Source: an uncultured Prevotella sp. (GTDB lineage Bacteria > Bacteroidota > Bacteroidia > Bacteroidales > Bacteroidaceae). Taken from it: DNA of 17,049 nt. Numbering within the stretch: position 1 is the first letter of the stretch; each line of letters opens with the position of its first letter. Where the stretch lies: contig CALZMK010000005.1 in assembly GCA_945788545.1 (NCBI GenBank), positions 1 through 17,049 on the forward strand. The letters are read 5' to 3'. Both the position numbers and the translations under genes were made by a program. The notes under the pieces were generated by a model. It searched no databases and was not told the origin of the DNA. It was given only the letters and a program-made list of their open reading frames with translations. Shown here piece by piece: positions 1 to 7,081 of the stretch.

Positions 1-297
1 CAATGGTTTCTCTACATATACCGGCTTACCAGCTTTCATCGCCATAATGGCAAACGTGGCATGGCTCGATGGTGGAGTTGCTATATATATAGCATTGACA
101 TCAGGATCGTCAATGAGTTCCTGTGCATCGGTGTACCACTTTTTTATACCGTGCCTTTCGGCATAACTACGCGCCTTTTCTTCGCTGCGACTCATAACTG
201 CCTCAACGCTCGAACCCGGTACTTCACTGAATGCCGGACCACTTTTTTTCTCTGTCACTTCACCGCATCCGATGAAGCCCCACTTCAATATTTTCAT
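1..297 (-). CDS. Gfo/Idh/MocA-family NAD(P)-dependent oxidoreductase, N-terminal part
   Basis: The gene reads leftward from an ATG at 295-297 and is cut by the window edge after 99 codons, all open. The visible part is the Rossmann domain. It starts MKILKWGFIGCGEVTEKKSG, with the GxGxxT-type nucleotide loop at about residues 8-15. A serine and two arginines after the second beta strand (VMSRSEEKAR) could read the adenosine ribose. IATPPSSHATFAI and the EKP triplet (VEKPL) at residues 97-98 mark the family; in it, the lysine of EKP is at the active site. Members oxidise or reduce sugars, inositols and related compounds, so the substrate cannot be named from this fragment. The catalytic C-terminal domain lies outside the window. 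No signal peptide is visible, so it is probably cytoplasmic. A TAnnTTTG box on this strand at 318-325 fits a promoter giving a short leader. The family call is firm; function is open. Confidence 0.88.
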   Translation of the reverse strand, partial: MKILKWGFIGCGEVTEKKSGPAFSEVPGSSVEAVMSRSEEKARSYAERHGIKKWYTDAQELIDDPDVNAIYIATPPSSHATFAIMAMKAGKPVYVEKPL

Positions 298-317
298 AAT
301 TTGTGTAAATTATGATG

Positions 318-325
318 CAAAGTTA
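318..325 (-). promoter_or_regulatory. Bacteroidetes -7 promoter element for the leftward oxidoreductase gene
   Basis: Read on the minus strand this is TAACTTTG, a full match to the Bacteroidetes -7 consensus TAnnTTTG. It lies 20 bases upstream of the oxidoreductase ATG, so the mRNA leader would be only about 10-15 bases. I see no clear -33 TTTG/TTG box at the usual spacing. Confidence 0.55.
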
Positions 326-338
326 CAAAAAAAATTCT

Positions 339-346
339 TATCTTTG
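339..346 (+). promoter_or_regulatory. Bacteroidetes -7 promoter element for the membrane protein gene and hisB
   Basis: TATCTTTG matches the TAnnTTTG consensus exactly and lies 31 bases before the ATG at 378. It points right, away from the opposite-strand box at 318-325, with 13 bases between them. No clear -33 box is visible. Just upstream of the start is an A/T-rich leader ending in a weak purine run (TAAGGA), typical of this phylum. Confidence 0.6.
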
Positions 347-377
347 CACATTGTTAGAAATAATTAAGGATTAAACG

Positions 378-1166
378 ATGGAAAAAAGCAATTCAGAGGC
401 TCTGTCAAAGAGCAGAAGTAGCCGTTCGTGCATACGTACCGGTTATCATTTTTACATGTCGGAATTCCGCAGCATCGTTAGACGCTCGTGGATTGCCGCG
501 CTTGCTTATGGTCTGTGTTTCAGCACCTTAGCAACTATATTAGTGATTTATTATCCAAGGCTCAACCTCAGTGTTTTAGTCAATCCGCAGTCTCTAACCA
601 CTGTATTTTCCGACTACATCATGATTTTTGCCATAACTTTAGCTGCAATCATAGTCGGAGCGATAGCCGAACTCATTCTTTATGCCAAAGGCCTAAACGT
701 TGGCAAATGGCGAACAACCAAGGCATTTCTCTCTACATTGCTCTTGGCATTGCCATTGACAATACTTACCTTCGGCATTGGAGCACTACTTGCCTTGCCC
801 CTGATGCAAAGCCTTTTCAGCTATCTCTTCAATCCAAAGCGCAAGTATTGGAAAAACCTTTGGCCTACCTACAAAAGAGGATTCAAGCATTGGGGTAAAT
901 GGTTTGTTGTGACACTTATCACGTTCATCGTTTCAGGCGTACTATCAGATATCATTCTACTGCCCGCTAATGTTCTTTGCCTTGCCAATATCCAGGCAAA
1001 CATGGGAGTACTTTACGATGACCCCATTGGTATGCCATCCTATTCCATTCCGATGACGGTAATAGTGATGTTAATTGCAGGAATTATCCATGGATATATT
1101 CGACTATCTATGCTATATGTTTATTATGTAACTTATGAATCAAATGAGAAAGATATTATTTATTGA
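378..1166 (+). CDS. Multi-pass inner membrane protein of unknown function
   Basis: I do not recognise this 262-residue protein. A polar, Ser/Arg-rich N-terminus (about residues 1-36) is followed by hydrophobic segments at about 38-59, 79-102 and 116-140, then several more between about 175 and 252, so four to six membrane passes. The loop at about 147-173 is rich in Lys, Arg and Trp ([18 protein letters not shown]) and probably cytoplasmic. The C-terminus is short and charged. No catalytic motif or signal peptide is visible. A later in-frame ATG (residue 27, position 456) could be the true start, since the first 26 residues look unstructured; I keep 378 because the promoter box lies just upstream. 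The 3' end overlaps hisB by 32 bases in another frame, suggesting co-transcription and coupled translation, although no link to histidine synthesis is evident. It could be a transporter, enzyme or scaffold. Confidence 0.75.
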   Translation: MEKSNSEALSKSRSSRSCIRTGYHFYMSEFRSIVRRSWIAALAYGLCFSTLATILVIYYPRLNLSVLVNPQSLTTVFSDYIMIFAITLAAIIVGAIAELILYAKGLNVGKWRTTKAFLSTLLLALPLTILTFGIGALLALPLMQSLFSYLFNPKRKYWKNLWPTYKRGFKHWGKWFVVTLITFIVSGVLSDIILLPANVLCLANIQANMGVLYDDPIGMPSYSIPMTVIVMLIAGIIHGYIRLSMLYVYYVTYESNEKDIIY

Positions 1167-2214
1167 CCGTGACGGAACTCTCATTGAGGAACCGGCTGAC
1201 GAGCAGATTGATGCTTTCGAGAAATTAAAGTTTAAGAGGGGCGTATTCCGCAACCTTAGTTTTATTCGTTCAAAGCTTGACTTTGAGTTTGTGATGGTGT
1301 CCAACCAAGACGGTCTCGGGACAGAATCCTTCCCCGAGGATACGTTTTGGCCTGTCCATAATTTCATTCTCCAGACATTGGAGGGTGAGGGTATAACATT
1401 CGACGACATTCTCATCGACCCTCATTTTCCCGAGGACAACGCCCCCACTCGCAAGCCCAATACGGGACTTGTAGAGAAGTATATCAACAACCCCGAATAT
1501 GACATAGCTGGAAGTTTTGTCATCGGCGACCGTGACACCGACAGACAGTTTGCCGAGAACATCGGATGTAAGTCGCTGATATTAGGCAAGGAAGGCATGA
1601 CATGGGACAAGATTGCCGAGTTTCTTTTTGCAGGCGAGCGAATTGCCGAAGTAAAGAGAACTACCAAGGAAACTGACATTCATGTGAGCATCAACCTCGA
1701 CGGAACAGGAAAGTGTGACATCTCTACCGGACTTGGTTTCTTCGACCATATGCTTGAGCAAATAGGCAAGCATGGAATGATTGACCTCATGGTGCATACC
1801 AATGGTGATCTGCATGTTGACGAGCATCACACCATCGAGGACACCGCCCTTGCACTTGGCGAGTGTATCCTGAAGGCACTTGGCGACAAGAGAGGAATTG
1901 AAAGATACGGCTACTCTCTGCCTATGGACGACTGTCTTTGCCAAGTAGCACTCGACTTTGGAGGTCGTCCGTGGCTTGTATGGGATGCCGAGTTCCATAG
2001 AGAGAAAATTGGAGAAATGCCCACAGAGATGTTCCTGCATTTCTTCAAGAGTCTCAGCGATGCTGCACGCATGAACCTCAACATCAAGGCCGAAGGCTCC
2101 AACGAGCACCACAAGATAGAAGGCATCTTCAAAGCTCTTGCACGCAGTCTGAAAATGGCGGTAAAAAGAGACATTTACCACTACGAATTACCCAGTACAA
2201 AGGGATTATTGTAA
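1135..2214 (+). CDS. hisB: Bifunctional histidinol-phosphatase / imidazoleglycerol-phosphate dehydratase
   Basis: HisB catalyses two steps of histidine synthesis: dehydration of imidazoleglycerol phosphate and later dephosphorylation of histidinol phosphate. Its 359 residues are close to the roughly 355 of the E. coli enzyme. The N-terminal HAD phosphatase (about 1-165) has the nucleophile motif DRDGT at 11-15, SNQDG at 56-60 and GDRDTD at 131-136. The C-terminal dehydratase (about 174-359) has GFFDH at 201-205 and the paired metal-binding motifs HHTIED (231-236) and EHHKIE (324-329). The cysteines that bind zinc in the E. coli phosphatase loop are missing: the loop reads [14 protein letters not shown], keeping only His97. 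The start overlaps the membrane protein gene by 32 bases. A second in-frame ATG at 1144 would give [11 protein letters not shown], equally compatible with the family. No other his gene is in the window. Ends in TAA. Confidence 0.97.
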   Translation: MNQMRKILFIDRDGTLIEEPADEQIDAFEKLKFKRGVFRNLSFIRSKLDFEFVMVSNQDGLGTESFPEDTFWPVHNFILQTLEGEGITFDDILIDPHFPEDNAPTRKPNTGLVEKYINNPEYDIAGSFVIGDRDTDRQFAENIGCKSLILGKEGMTWDKIAEFLFAGERIAEVKRTTKETDIHVSINLDGTGKCDISTGLGFFDHMLEQIGKHGMIDLMVHTNGDLHVDEHHTIEDTALALGECILKALGDKRGIERYGYSLPMDDCLCQVALDFGGRPWLVWDAEFHREKIGEMPTEMFLHFFKSLSDAARMNLNIKAEGSNEHHKIEGIFKALARSLKMAVKRDIYHYELPSTKGLL

Positions 2215-2254
2215 TTTTTCTCGAATATTATTCGTCTATTAGAAAAAAATGTTG

Positions 2255-2262
2255 TAATTTTG
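2255..2262 (+). promoter_or_regulatory. Bacteroidetes -7 promoter element before ubiE
   Basis: TAATTTTG fits the TAnnTTTG consensus and lies just 11 bases upstream of the ubiE ATG at 2274. Transcription starting about 7 bases past the box would leave a leader of a few bases or none. No good -33 box is seen. This would separate the ubiE-aroE-purM-prfA-pyrF run from hisB. Confidence 0.55.
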
Positions 2263-2273
2263 CACGCAATATT

Positions 2274-3008
2274 ATGTACGACCAGGAAAAAATAAAACCC
2301 TACGACAATAATGGCGACAAGGCCGAGCAAGTGGAAAAGATGTTTGATACCATTGCCCCCACCTACGACAGGCTCAACCACCAATTGTCATGGAACATCG
2401 ACAAGGGATGGAGACGAAAGGCCATAAAGGCAATATCTCCATACAATCCGCGCAAGATACTTGACGTAGCCACCGGCACTGGTGACTTCGCTATTCTTGC
2501 AGCCCAAATGTTGCGCCCCACAAGTCTTGTGGGTTGCGACATATCCGAAGGCATGATGGAAGTAGGCAGAAAGAAAGTCAAACAATTGTCTCTCGACTCC
2601 GTAATTTCATTTGCCAAGGAAGATTGTATGCAACTGACGTTTGCCGACAATACCTTCGATGCCGTTACAGCGGCATTTGGCATCCGCAACTTTCCTGATC
2701 TTGACAGGGGACTCCGTGAAATGTGCCGTGTTCTGAAAAAGGGTGGACATCTATGCATCGTTGAACTCACGGAACCCGTTAGGTTTCCGATGAAGCAACT
2801 GTTCAAGGTGTATTCCCATACAGTTCTTCCGCTTGTAGGACGCATGATTTCCAAGGACACGAGTGCCTATGGTTATCTCACTGCCACCATCGAGGCATTC
2901 CCCCAAGGCGAGCGCATGATGGACATCCTTGTCAAGGCTGGTTTTTCGGATGCATCTTTCCAACGACTCACCTTCGGAATATGTACACTCTATATTGCTA
3001 CAAAATAG
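2274..3008 (+). CDS. ubiE: Demethylmenaquinone methyltransferase (UbiE/MenG family)
   Basis: This SAM-dependent C-methyltransferase performs the last step of menaquinone synthesis, methylating demethylmenaquinone. Bacteroidales respire with menaquinone rather than ubiquinone, so the MenG role is the likely one. At 244 residues it has family length. Motif I is LDVATGTGD at 63-71, the acidic end of beta 2 is GCDIS at 87-91, and the UbiE signature AFGIRNF lies at 134-140. The segment [13 protein letters not shown] at 23-35 is the N-terminal signature. The start at 2274 is kept because the preceding KIKPY...AEQVEKMF segment resembles Bacteroides homologues; starting at the inner ATG (2340) would remove it. 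aroE follows after 25 bases, so the two are probably co-transcribed. It should act at the cytoplasmic face of the membrane on a lipid substrate. Ends in TAG. Confidence 0.95.
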   Translation: MYDQEKIKPYDNNGDKAEQVEKMFDTIAPTYDRLNHQLSWNIDKGWRRKAIKAISPYNPRKILDVATGTGDFAILAAQMLRPTSLVGCDISEGMMEVGRKKVKQLSLDSVISFAKEDCMQLTFADNTFDAVTAAFGIRNFPDLDRGLREMCRVLKKGGHLCIVELTEPVRFPMKQLFKVYSHTVLPLVGRMISKDTSAYGYLTATIEAFPQGERMMDILVKAGFSDASFQRLTFGICTLYIATK

Positions 3009-3033
3009 TTACACATTATTATATATATAGGCT

Positions 3034-3777
3034 ATGGAAAAATACGGTTTGATAGGCTATCCTTTAGGTCATTCATTCTCAAAGAGCTACTTCAACCAGA
3101 AGTTCAGTGATGAAAACATGGATGCCGTGTATGAAAACTATGAGATTGCCACCATTGATTCGTTGCTTGAGATTATTGACTCTAATCCCGAGCTGCGAGG
3201 TCTCAACGTGACCATTCCCTACAAGGAGAAGGTCATCTCTTTCCTTGACAACATCAGTCCTGAGGCAAGAGCTATTGGAGCTGTCAATGTCATCAAGGTA
3301 GAACACCATGGAAGTGAAACCACACTTAAGGGCTATAACTCTGATGTCATCGGTTTCACTCAAAGTATCCATCCCCAATTGGAGAGCTATCACAAGAAAG
3401 CCCTTATCCTTGGCACCGGGGGAGCTTCAAAGGCAATCGACTTCGGTCTGAAGAGTTTAGGACTCGAAACCGTGTTTGTCAGTCGCTATGAGCGTCCAGG
3501 CACAATCCAATATTCCGATGTCACTCCCGAAGTTGTCAAGGAATACAATGTCATCGTCAATTGCACTCCTTGTGGCATGTATCCCCATGTCGAGGAATGT
3601 CCTCAACTACCCTACGAGGCTATGGATAGTCGCAATCTTCTCTATGATCTTATCTACAACCCCGATGAGACTCTCTTCCTTAAGAAGGGCAAAGAACAAG
3701 GTGCAAGCACTTGCAATGGACTTGAGATGCTGCTATTACAAGCCTTTGCAAGTTGGGATTTTTGGAATAATAACTAA
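3034..3777 (+). CDS. aroE: Shikimate dehydrogenase
   Basis: AroE reduces 3-dehydroshikimate to shikimate with NADPH, in the pathway to aromatic amino acids and chorismate; chorismate also feeds menaquinone, the product of the upstream gene's pathway. The protein has 247 residues, somewhat shorter than E. coli AroE (about 272). GYPLGHSFSKSYFN at 8-21 binds shikimate. NVTIPYKE at 58-65 carries the catalytic lysine (Lys64), and NSDVIGF at 102-108 the paired aspartate (Asp104). The dinucleotide loop is LGTGGASKA at 126-134. SRYER after the next strand includes an arginine placed to contact the NADPH phosphate. NCTPCGM at 176-182 and NGLEMLLLQ near the end complete the family pattern. The 24-base gap to purM shows no promoter or terminator. 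Confidence 0.96.
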   Translation: MEKYGLIGYPLGHSFSKSYFNQKFSDENMDAVYENYEIATIDSLLEIIDSNPELRGLNVTIPYKEKVISFLDNISPEARAIGAVNVIKVEHHGSETTLKGYNSDVIGFTQSIHPQLESYHKKALILGTGGASKAIDFGLKSLGLETVFVSRYERPGTIQYSDVTPEVVKEYNVIVNCTPCGMYPHVEECPQLPYEAMDSRNLLYDLIYNPDETLFLKKGKEQGASTCNGLEMLLLQAFASWDFWNNN

Positions 3778-3801
3778 TTTATATAAGAAAAAGAAAATAT
3801 T

Positions 3802-4971
3802 ATGAACTCCAACCGTTATATGATGCGCGGTGTAAGTGCCGCCAAAGAAGATGTTCACAATGCAATAAAGAACATTGACAAAGGAATATTCCCACAGGCA
3901 TTCTGCAAGATAATCCCCGATATATTGGGTGGCGATCCTGATTTTTGTAATATCATGCATGCCGATGGTGCTGGAACAAAATCTTCGTTAGCCTATGCTT
4001 ATTGGAAGGAAACTGGCGATCTGAGTGTATGGAAAGGCATTGCTCAGGACGCATTGATAATGAATACCGACGACTTGCTTTGCGTGGGAGCTGTTGACAA
4101 CATTCTCGTCTCAAGCACCATTGGTCGCAACAAAATGCTTGTTCCCGGCGAGGTAATATCTGCCATTATCAACGGTACAGACGAACTGTTACAGCAAATG
4201 CGCGACATGGGAGTAGGAATATATGCCACTGGTGGCGAGACAGCAGATGTCGGCGACCTTGTCAGGACAATAATTGTTGATTCCACAGTCACATGCCGTA
4301 TGAAGCGCAGTGATGTCATCGACAATGCCAACATCCGTCCCGGTGATGTAATCGTAGGTCTTTCTTCATGCGGACAGGCTACATACGAGACAAGATACAA
4401 CGGCGGCATGGGCAGTAACGGATTGACTTCAGCCCGTCACGATGTTTTCTCGAAATATCTTGCCGAGAAATATCCCGAGACCTATGATCATGCCGTGCCC
4501 GACGAATTGGTATATAGCGGTTCCTACCGACTCGACCAACCGGTTGATGGTGCTCCCGTCAATGCAGGCCAACTTGTCCTCTCCCCCACTCGCACTTATG
4601 CTCCTGTCATCAAGAAGATACTCGACGAGATGCGCAGCGACATCCATGGAATGGTACACTGCACAGGTGGAGCTCAGACAAAGGTTCTTCACTTTGTTGG
4701 CGACAACTGCCGTGTCATCAAGGACAACTTGTTCCCCATCCCACCGCTTTTCCGAGCAATTCACGATGAGAGCGGCACCGACTGGAAGGAGATGTACAAG
4801 GTGTTCAACATGGGACATCGCATGGAGATCTATCTCTCCCCAGAGAATGCCCAAAAGGTGATCGACATATCACGTTCATTTAATATCGACGCAGAGATAA
4901 TTGGACGAATTGAGGAAGGCAAGAAGAGCCTCACCATCAAGTCGGAGTACGGAACGTTTGACTACGATTAA
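3802..4971 (+). CDS. purM: Phosphoribosylformylglycinamidine cyclo-ligase (AIR synthetase)
   Basis: PurM closes FGAM to aminoimidazole ribonucleotide using ATP, the fifth step of purine synthesis. The protein has 389 residues, longer than E. coli PurM (345), and matches the longer form I recall from Bacteroides. Visible conserved blocks are HADGAGTKSS at 53-62, a lysine- and glycine-rich ATP loop, then NTDDLLCVGA at 88-97, and further on GGETADVGD, GMGSNGLTSARH, MVHCTGGAQTKV and NMGHRMEIY. The ATG at 3802 follows an A-rich stretch (AAGAAAAAGAAAATATT) that probably serves in place of a Shine-Dalgarno. The TAA stop lies in the loop of a perfect 8-bp inverted repeat (4961-4980), directly followed by a tandem repeat leading to prfA. 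The purM-prfA-pyrF grouping unites purine, translation termination and pyrimidine genes without a mechanistic link. Confidence 0.96.
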   Translation: MNSNRYMMRGVSAAKEDVHNAIKNIDKGIFPQAFCKIIPDILGGDPDFCNIMHADGAGTKSSLAYAYWKETGDLSVWKGIAQDALIMNTDDLLCVGAVDNILVSSTIGRNKMLVPGEVISAIINGTDELLQQMRDMGVGIYATGGETADVGDLVRTIIVDSTVTCRMKRSDVIDNANIRPGDVIVGLSSCGQATYETRYNGGMGSNGLTSARHDVFSKYLAEKYPETYDHAVPDELVYSGSYRLDQPVDGAPVNAGQLVLSPTRTYAPVIKKILDEMRSDIHGMVHCTGGAQTKVLHFVGDNCRVIKDNLFPIPPLFRAIHDESGTDWKEMYKVFNMGHRMEIYLSPENAQKVIDISRSFNIDAEIIGRIEEGKKSLTIKSEYGTFDYD

Positions 4972-4980
4972 TATCGTAGT
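4961..4980. repeat. Perfect 8-bp inverted repeat enclosing the purM stop codon
   Basis: ACTACGAT (4961-4968) and ATCGTAGT (4973-4980) are exact reverse complements around the 4-base loop TAAT, whose first three bases are the purM stop TAA. The RNA could form a stable short hairpin. It lacks a following U-run on the + strand, so it does not look like an intrinsic terminator. An mRNA 3'-end stabiliser, a processing site or an influence on termination at purM are possibilities. Confidence 0.7.
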
Positions 4981-5012
4981 AATTAAAATATTAAAGAATT
5001 AAAATATTAAAG
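4981..5012. repeat. Tandem 16-bp A/T-rich direct repeat, two perfect copies, before prfA
   Basis: AATTAAAATATTAAAG occurs at 4981-4996 and again, identically and with no spacer, at 4997-5012. Each unit splits into two similar 8-mers (AATTAAAA, TATTAAAG). The array starts exactly where the purM stop-codon hairpin ends and finishes 14 bases before the prfA ATG. A near-copy of the array precedes pyrF. Confidence 0.85.
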
Positions 5013-5026
5013 TTCTTTTTGAATAA

Positions 5027-6139
5027 ATGATTGAGAACAACAGTATATTACAGAAGCTTGAAGGATTGGTAAGCCGATTCGAGGAAGTGTCAACCTTGAT
5101 TACCGACCCCTCGGTGATAGCCGACCAAGACCGCTTTGTCAAACTTACACGCGAATACAAGGATTTGAGTGACATCATGGACGCTCGCAAGAGATATATC
5201 GCATGTATCAACTCCATCAAGGAGGCCAAGGACATCCTTGCCAACGAGAGCGACCCAGAGATGAAGGAAATGGCTCGCGAGGAATTGGCTGACAATGAGG
5301 CTCTTCAACCCAAGATTGAGGAGGAGATAAAGATAGCCCTTGTTCCCAAGGATCCCGAAGACGGAAAGAATGTTCAGATGGAAATCCGCGCCGGAGCCGG
5401 TGGCGACGAGGCTGCCCTGTTTGCCGGCGACCTTTTTGCGATGTACAAGAAATACTGCGACTCCAAGGGATGGAATGTCTCAGTGACGAGTGTGAGCGAA
5501 GGTGCTGTGGGCGGGTACAAGGAAATTGACTTTGCCGTCAGTGGTGATGGTGTTTATGGTATCTTGAAGTATGAATCGGGCGTACATCGTGTTCAGCGTG
5601 TGCCCGCCACCGAGACCCAAGGCCGCATGCACACCAGTGCCGCTACGGTAGCCGTACTTCCCGAAGCCGACAAGTTTGAGGTGAACATCAATGAGGGCGA
5701 CATCAAGTGGGACACCTTCCGTTCGTCAGGAGCTGGCGGTCAGAATGTCAACAAGGTGGAGTCGGGAGTGCGTCTGCGCTATCCCTGGAAGAACCCAAAC
5801 ACTGGTGAGGTAGAAGAAATTCTAATAGAGTGTACAGAGACTCGCGACCAGCCTAAGAACAAGGAGCGAGCACTTTCACGCCTTCGCACATTTATTTATG
5901 ATCGTGAGCACCAAAAGTATATCGACGACATTGCAAGTCGTCGCAAGACTCTCGTTTCCACTGGCGACCGCAGTGCAAAGATTCGCACATACAACTTCCC
6001 ACAGGGACGTGTCACCGACCACCGCATCGGTTATACTACCCATGATCTTCAAGGCTTTCTTGCCGGCAACATCCAGGACATGATTGATGCCCTCACTGTT
6101 GCCGAGAATGCAGAACGAATGAAGGAAGCGGAGCTTTAG
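5027..6139 (+). CDS. prfA: Peptide chain release factor 1
   Basis: RF1 recognises UAA and UAG at the ribosomal A site and triggers release of the finished protein. It is RF1, not RF2, because the codon-reading motif is PAT (residues 193-195, in RVPATETQGR) rather than SPF. The catalytic GGQ loop is at 237-239 (SSGAGGQNVNKVES); its glutamine is normally methylated by PrmC, which is not in this window. Domain 1 (about 1-105) is helical and charged, followed by RAGAGGDEA at 121-129. Length 370 is slightly above the usual 360 or so. The gene ends in TAG, which only RF1 reads, and a 7-bp hairpin starts on the next base. I see no RF2-type internal frameshift site. The leader is the 16-bp tandem repeat plus TTCTTTTTGAATAA; the box TCTTTTTG there misses the promoter consensus by one base. 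Confidence 0.98.
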   Translation: MIENNSILQKLEGLVSRFEEVSTLITDPSVIADQDRFVKLTREYKDLSDIMDARKRYIACINSIKEAKDILANESDPEMKEMAREELADNEALQPKIEEEIKIALVPKDPEDGKNVQMEIRAGAGGDEAALFAGDLFAMYKKYCDSKGWNVSVTSVSEGAVGGYKEIDFAVSGDGVYGILKYESGVHRVQRVPATETQGRMHTSAATVAVLPEADKFEVNINEGDIKWDTFRSSGAGGQNVNKVESGVRLRYPWKNPNTGEVEEILIECTETRDQPKNKERALSRLRTFIYDREHQKYIDDIASRRKTLVSTGDRSAKIRTYNFPQGRVTDHRIGYTTHDLQGFLAGNIQDMIDALTVAENAERMKEAEL

Positions 6140-6156
6140 TCAGAGCGGAGCTCTGA
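6140..6156. repeat. 7-bp inverted repeat immediately after the prfA stop codon
   Basis: TCAGAGC (6140-6146) and GCTCTGA (6150-6156) pair perfectly around a GGA loop, beginning on the base after the prfA TAG. The downstream sequence is A-rich, not T-rich, so a + strand intrinsic terminator is unlikely. The 9-mer AGCGGAGCT inside it also occurs 17 bases upstream at 6127-6135, within the last prfA codons. Confidence 0.65.
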
Positions 6157-6196
6157 TATTAAAAAATTAAAATATTAAAAAATAAAAATATTAAAG
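6157..6196. repeat. A/T-rich tandem repeat before pyrF, related to the array before prfA
   Basis: AATTAAAATATTAAAA (6165-6180) is followed directly by AATAAAAATATTAAAG (6181-6196). Each differs by one base from the 16-mer that is duplicated at 4981-5012. A preceding half unit, TATTAAAA, fills 6157-6164. The array ends two bases before the pyrF ATG, so it forms the whole leader. Simple A/T-rich composition alone would not be expected to reproduce the same 16-base period. Confidence 0.75.
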
Positions 6197-6198
6197 AT

Positions 6199-7032
6199 AT
6201 GAACAGAGAAGAACTGATTGAGCAGATTAAGACAAAGAAGAGCTTTCTCTGCGTCGGTCTTGACACCGACCTGAAGAAGATACCCCAACATCTTCTGAAT
6301 GACAACGATGCCATATTCACTTTCAACAAGAACATAATAGATGCCACCGCCCCATATTGCGTGGCATACAAACCCAACTTGGCATTCTATGAGGCCTTTG
6401 GTGTCAAGGGTATGATTGCCTTTGAGAAGACAATCAATTATCTCAACGAATATTATCCCGACCATTTCATCATAGCAGATGCAAAGCGTGGCGACATTGG
6501 CAACACATCAAAGATGTATGCCCGCACCTTTTTTGAGGAATATGATGTTGACGCCCTCACAGTGGCTCCATATATGGGTGAAGACAGTGTCACTCCCTTC
6601 CTTGGCTACGACGGCAAATGGGTCATTCTCCTTGCCCTCACCAGCAACAAGGGCAGCAACGACTTCCAACTCACCACCGACACCGAAGGCGAGCGTCTCT
6701 TCGAGAAGGTGATACGCAAGAGTCAGCAATGGGGCGACATCAATAATATGATGTACGTGGTAGGTGCCACCCAAGGCAAAATGTTCGAGGACATCCGCAA
6801 GGTAGCCCCCGAGAGTTTCCTTCTTGTTCCTGGCGTTGGCGCTCAAGGCGGCAGTCTTGAGGAAGTATGTCGCTATGGCATGACCAAGGACTGCGGTTTG
6901 CTTGTCAACAGTTCCCGCGGCATTATCTATGCCAGCAATGGTGAGGACTACGCCGAGGTGGCAGGCCAAAAAGCCAAGGAGCTTCAAGAGCAAATGGCGT
7001 TAGAACTTGCCAAGATATGTTATAATTCCTAA
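6199..7032 (+). CDS. pyrF: Orotidine 5'-phosphate decarboxylase
   Basis: PyrF decarboxylates OMP to UMP, the last step of de novo UMP synthesis, in the cytoplasm. The 277-residue length and sequence place it in the longer bacterial subfamily (type 2) rather than the roughly 245-residue E. coli type. The catalytic block is [10 protein letters not shown] at 94-103, holding the Asp-Lys-Asp charged network. GLDTD at 20-24 and YKPNLAFYE at 57-65 bind the nucleotide. [10 protein letters not shown] at 209-218 and NSSRGI at about 237-242 form the phosphate-binding end of the barrel. The ATG is fixed by its position two bases after the upstream tandem repeat. It is likely co-transcribed with prfA. After its TAA comes the largest gap between genes in the window, with a possible terminator and then a clear promoter. 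Confidence 0.97.
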   Translation: MNREELIEQIKTKKSFLCVGLDTDLKKIPQHLLNDNDAIFTFNKNIIDATAPYCVAYKPNLAFYEAFGVKGMIAFEKTINYLNEYYPDHFIIADAKRGDIGNTSKMYARTFFEEYDVDALTVAPYMGEDSVTPFLGYDGKWVILLALTSNKGSNDFQLTTDTEGERLFEKVIRKSQQWGDINNMMYVVGATQGKMFEDIRKVAPESFLLVPGVGAQGGSLEEVCRYGMTKDCGLLVNSSRGIIYASNGEDYAEVAGQKAKELQEQMALELAKICYNS

Positions 7033-7079
7033 ATAAAATAAGGAATAGAGAAAAAAAATATCAATTTTTTGCTATTTAG
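7029..7079 (+). terminator. Possible terminator or nested A/T inverted repeat after pyrF
   Basis: An outer pair, CTAAATA (7029-7035, overlapping the stop codon) and TATTTAG (7073-7079), encloses an inner A-run (7051-7058) and T-run (7065-7070) around a short loop. An A-run, loop and T6 run could terminate transcription in either direction. The stem is almost all A-T pairs, so the call is weak. It is supported mainly by its place between pyrF and a new promoter. Confidence 0.3.
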
Positions 7080-7081
7080 TC

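Noticed and set aside
61..315. Open frame of 84 codons on the + strand at the left edge
   Set aside because: The opposite strand encodes a clear Gfo/Idh/MocA N-terminus with the EKP motif and its own promoter box.
1582..2181. Open frame of 199 codons antisense to hisB
   Set aside because: It mirrors a gene with all HisB motifs, shows no recognisable domain, and has no promoter box at its start. Codon bias of the sense gene explains it.
2215..2247. Possible terminator after hisB (TTTTTCT ... AGAAAAA around a CGAAT/ATTCG stem)
   Set aside because: The pairing is imperfect with an unpaired TCTATT, the T-run precedes rather than follows the stem on the + strand, and the stem is short and A/T-rich.
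5014..5021. Possible -7 promoter box TCTTTTTG before prfA
   Set aside because: It misses the TA of TAnnTTTG by one base, would leave only about 5 leader bases, and no -33 box is present.
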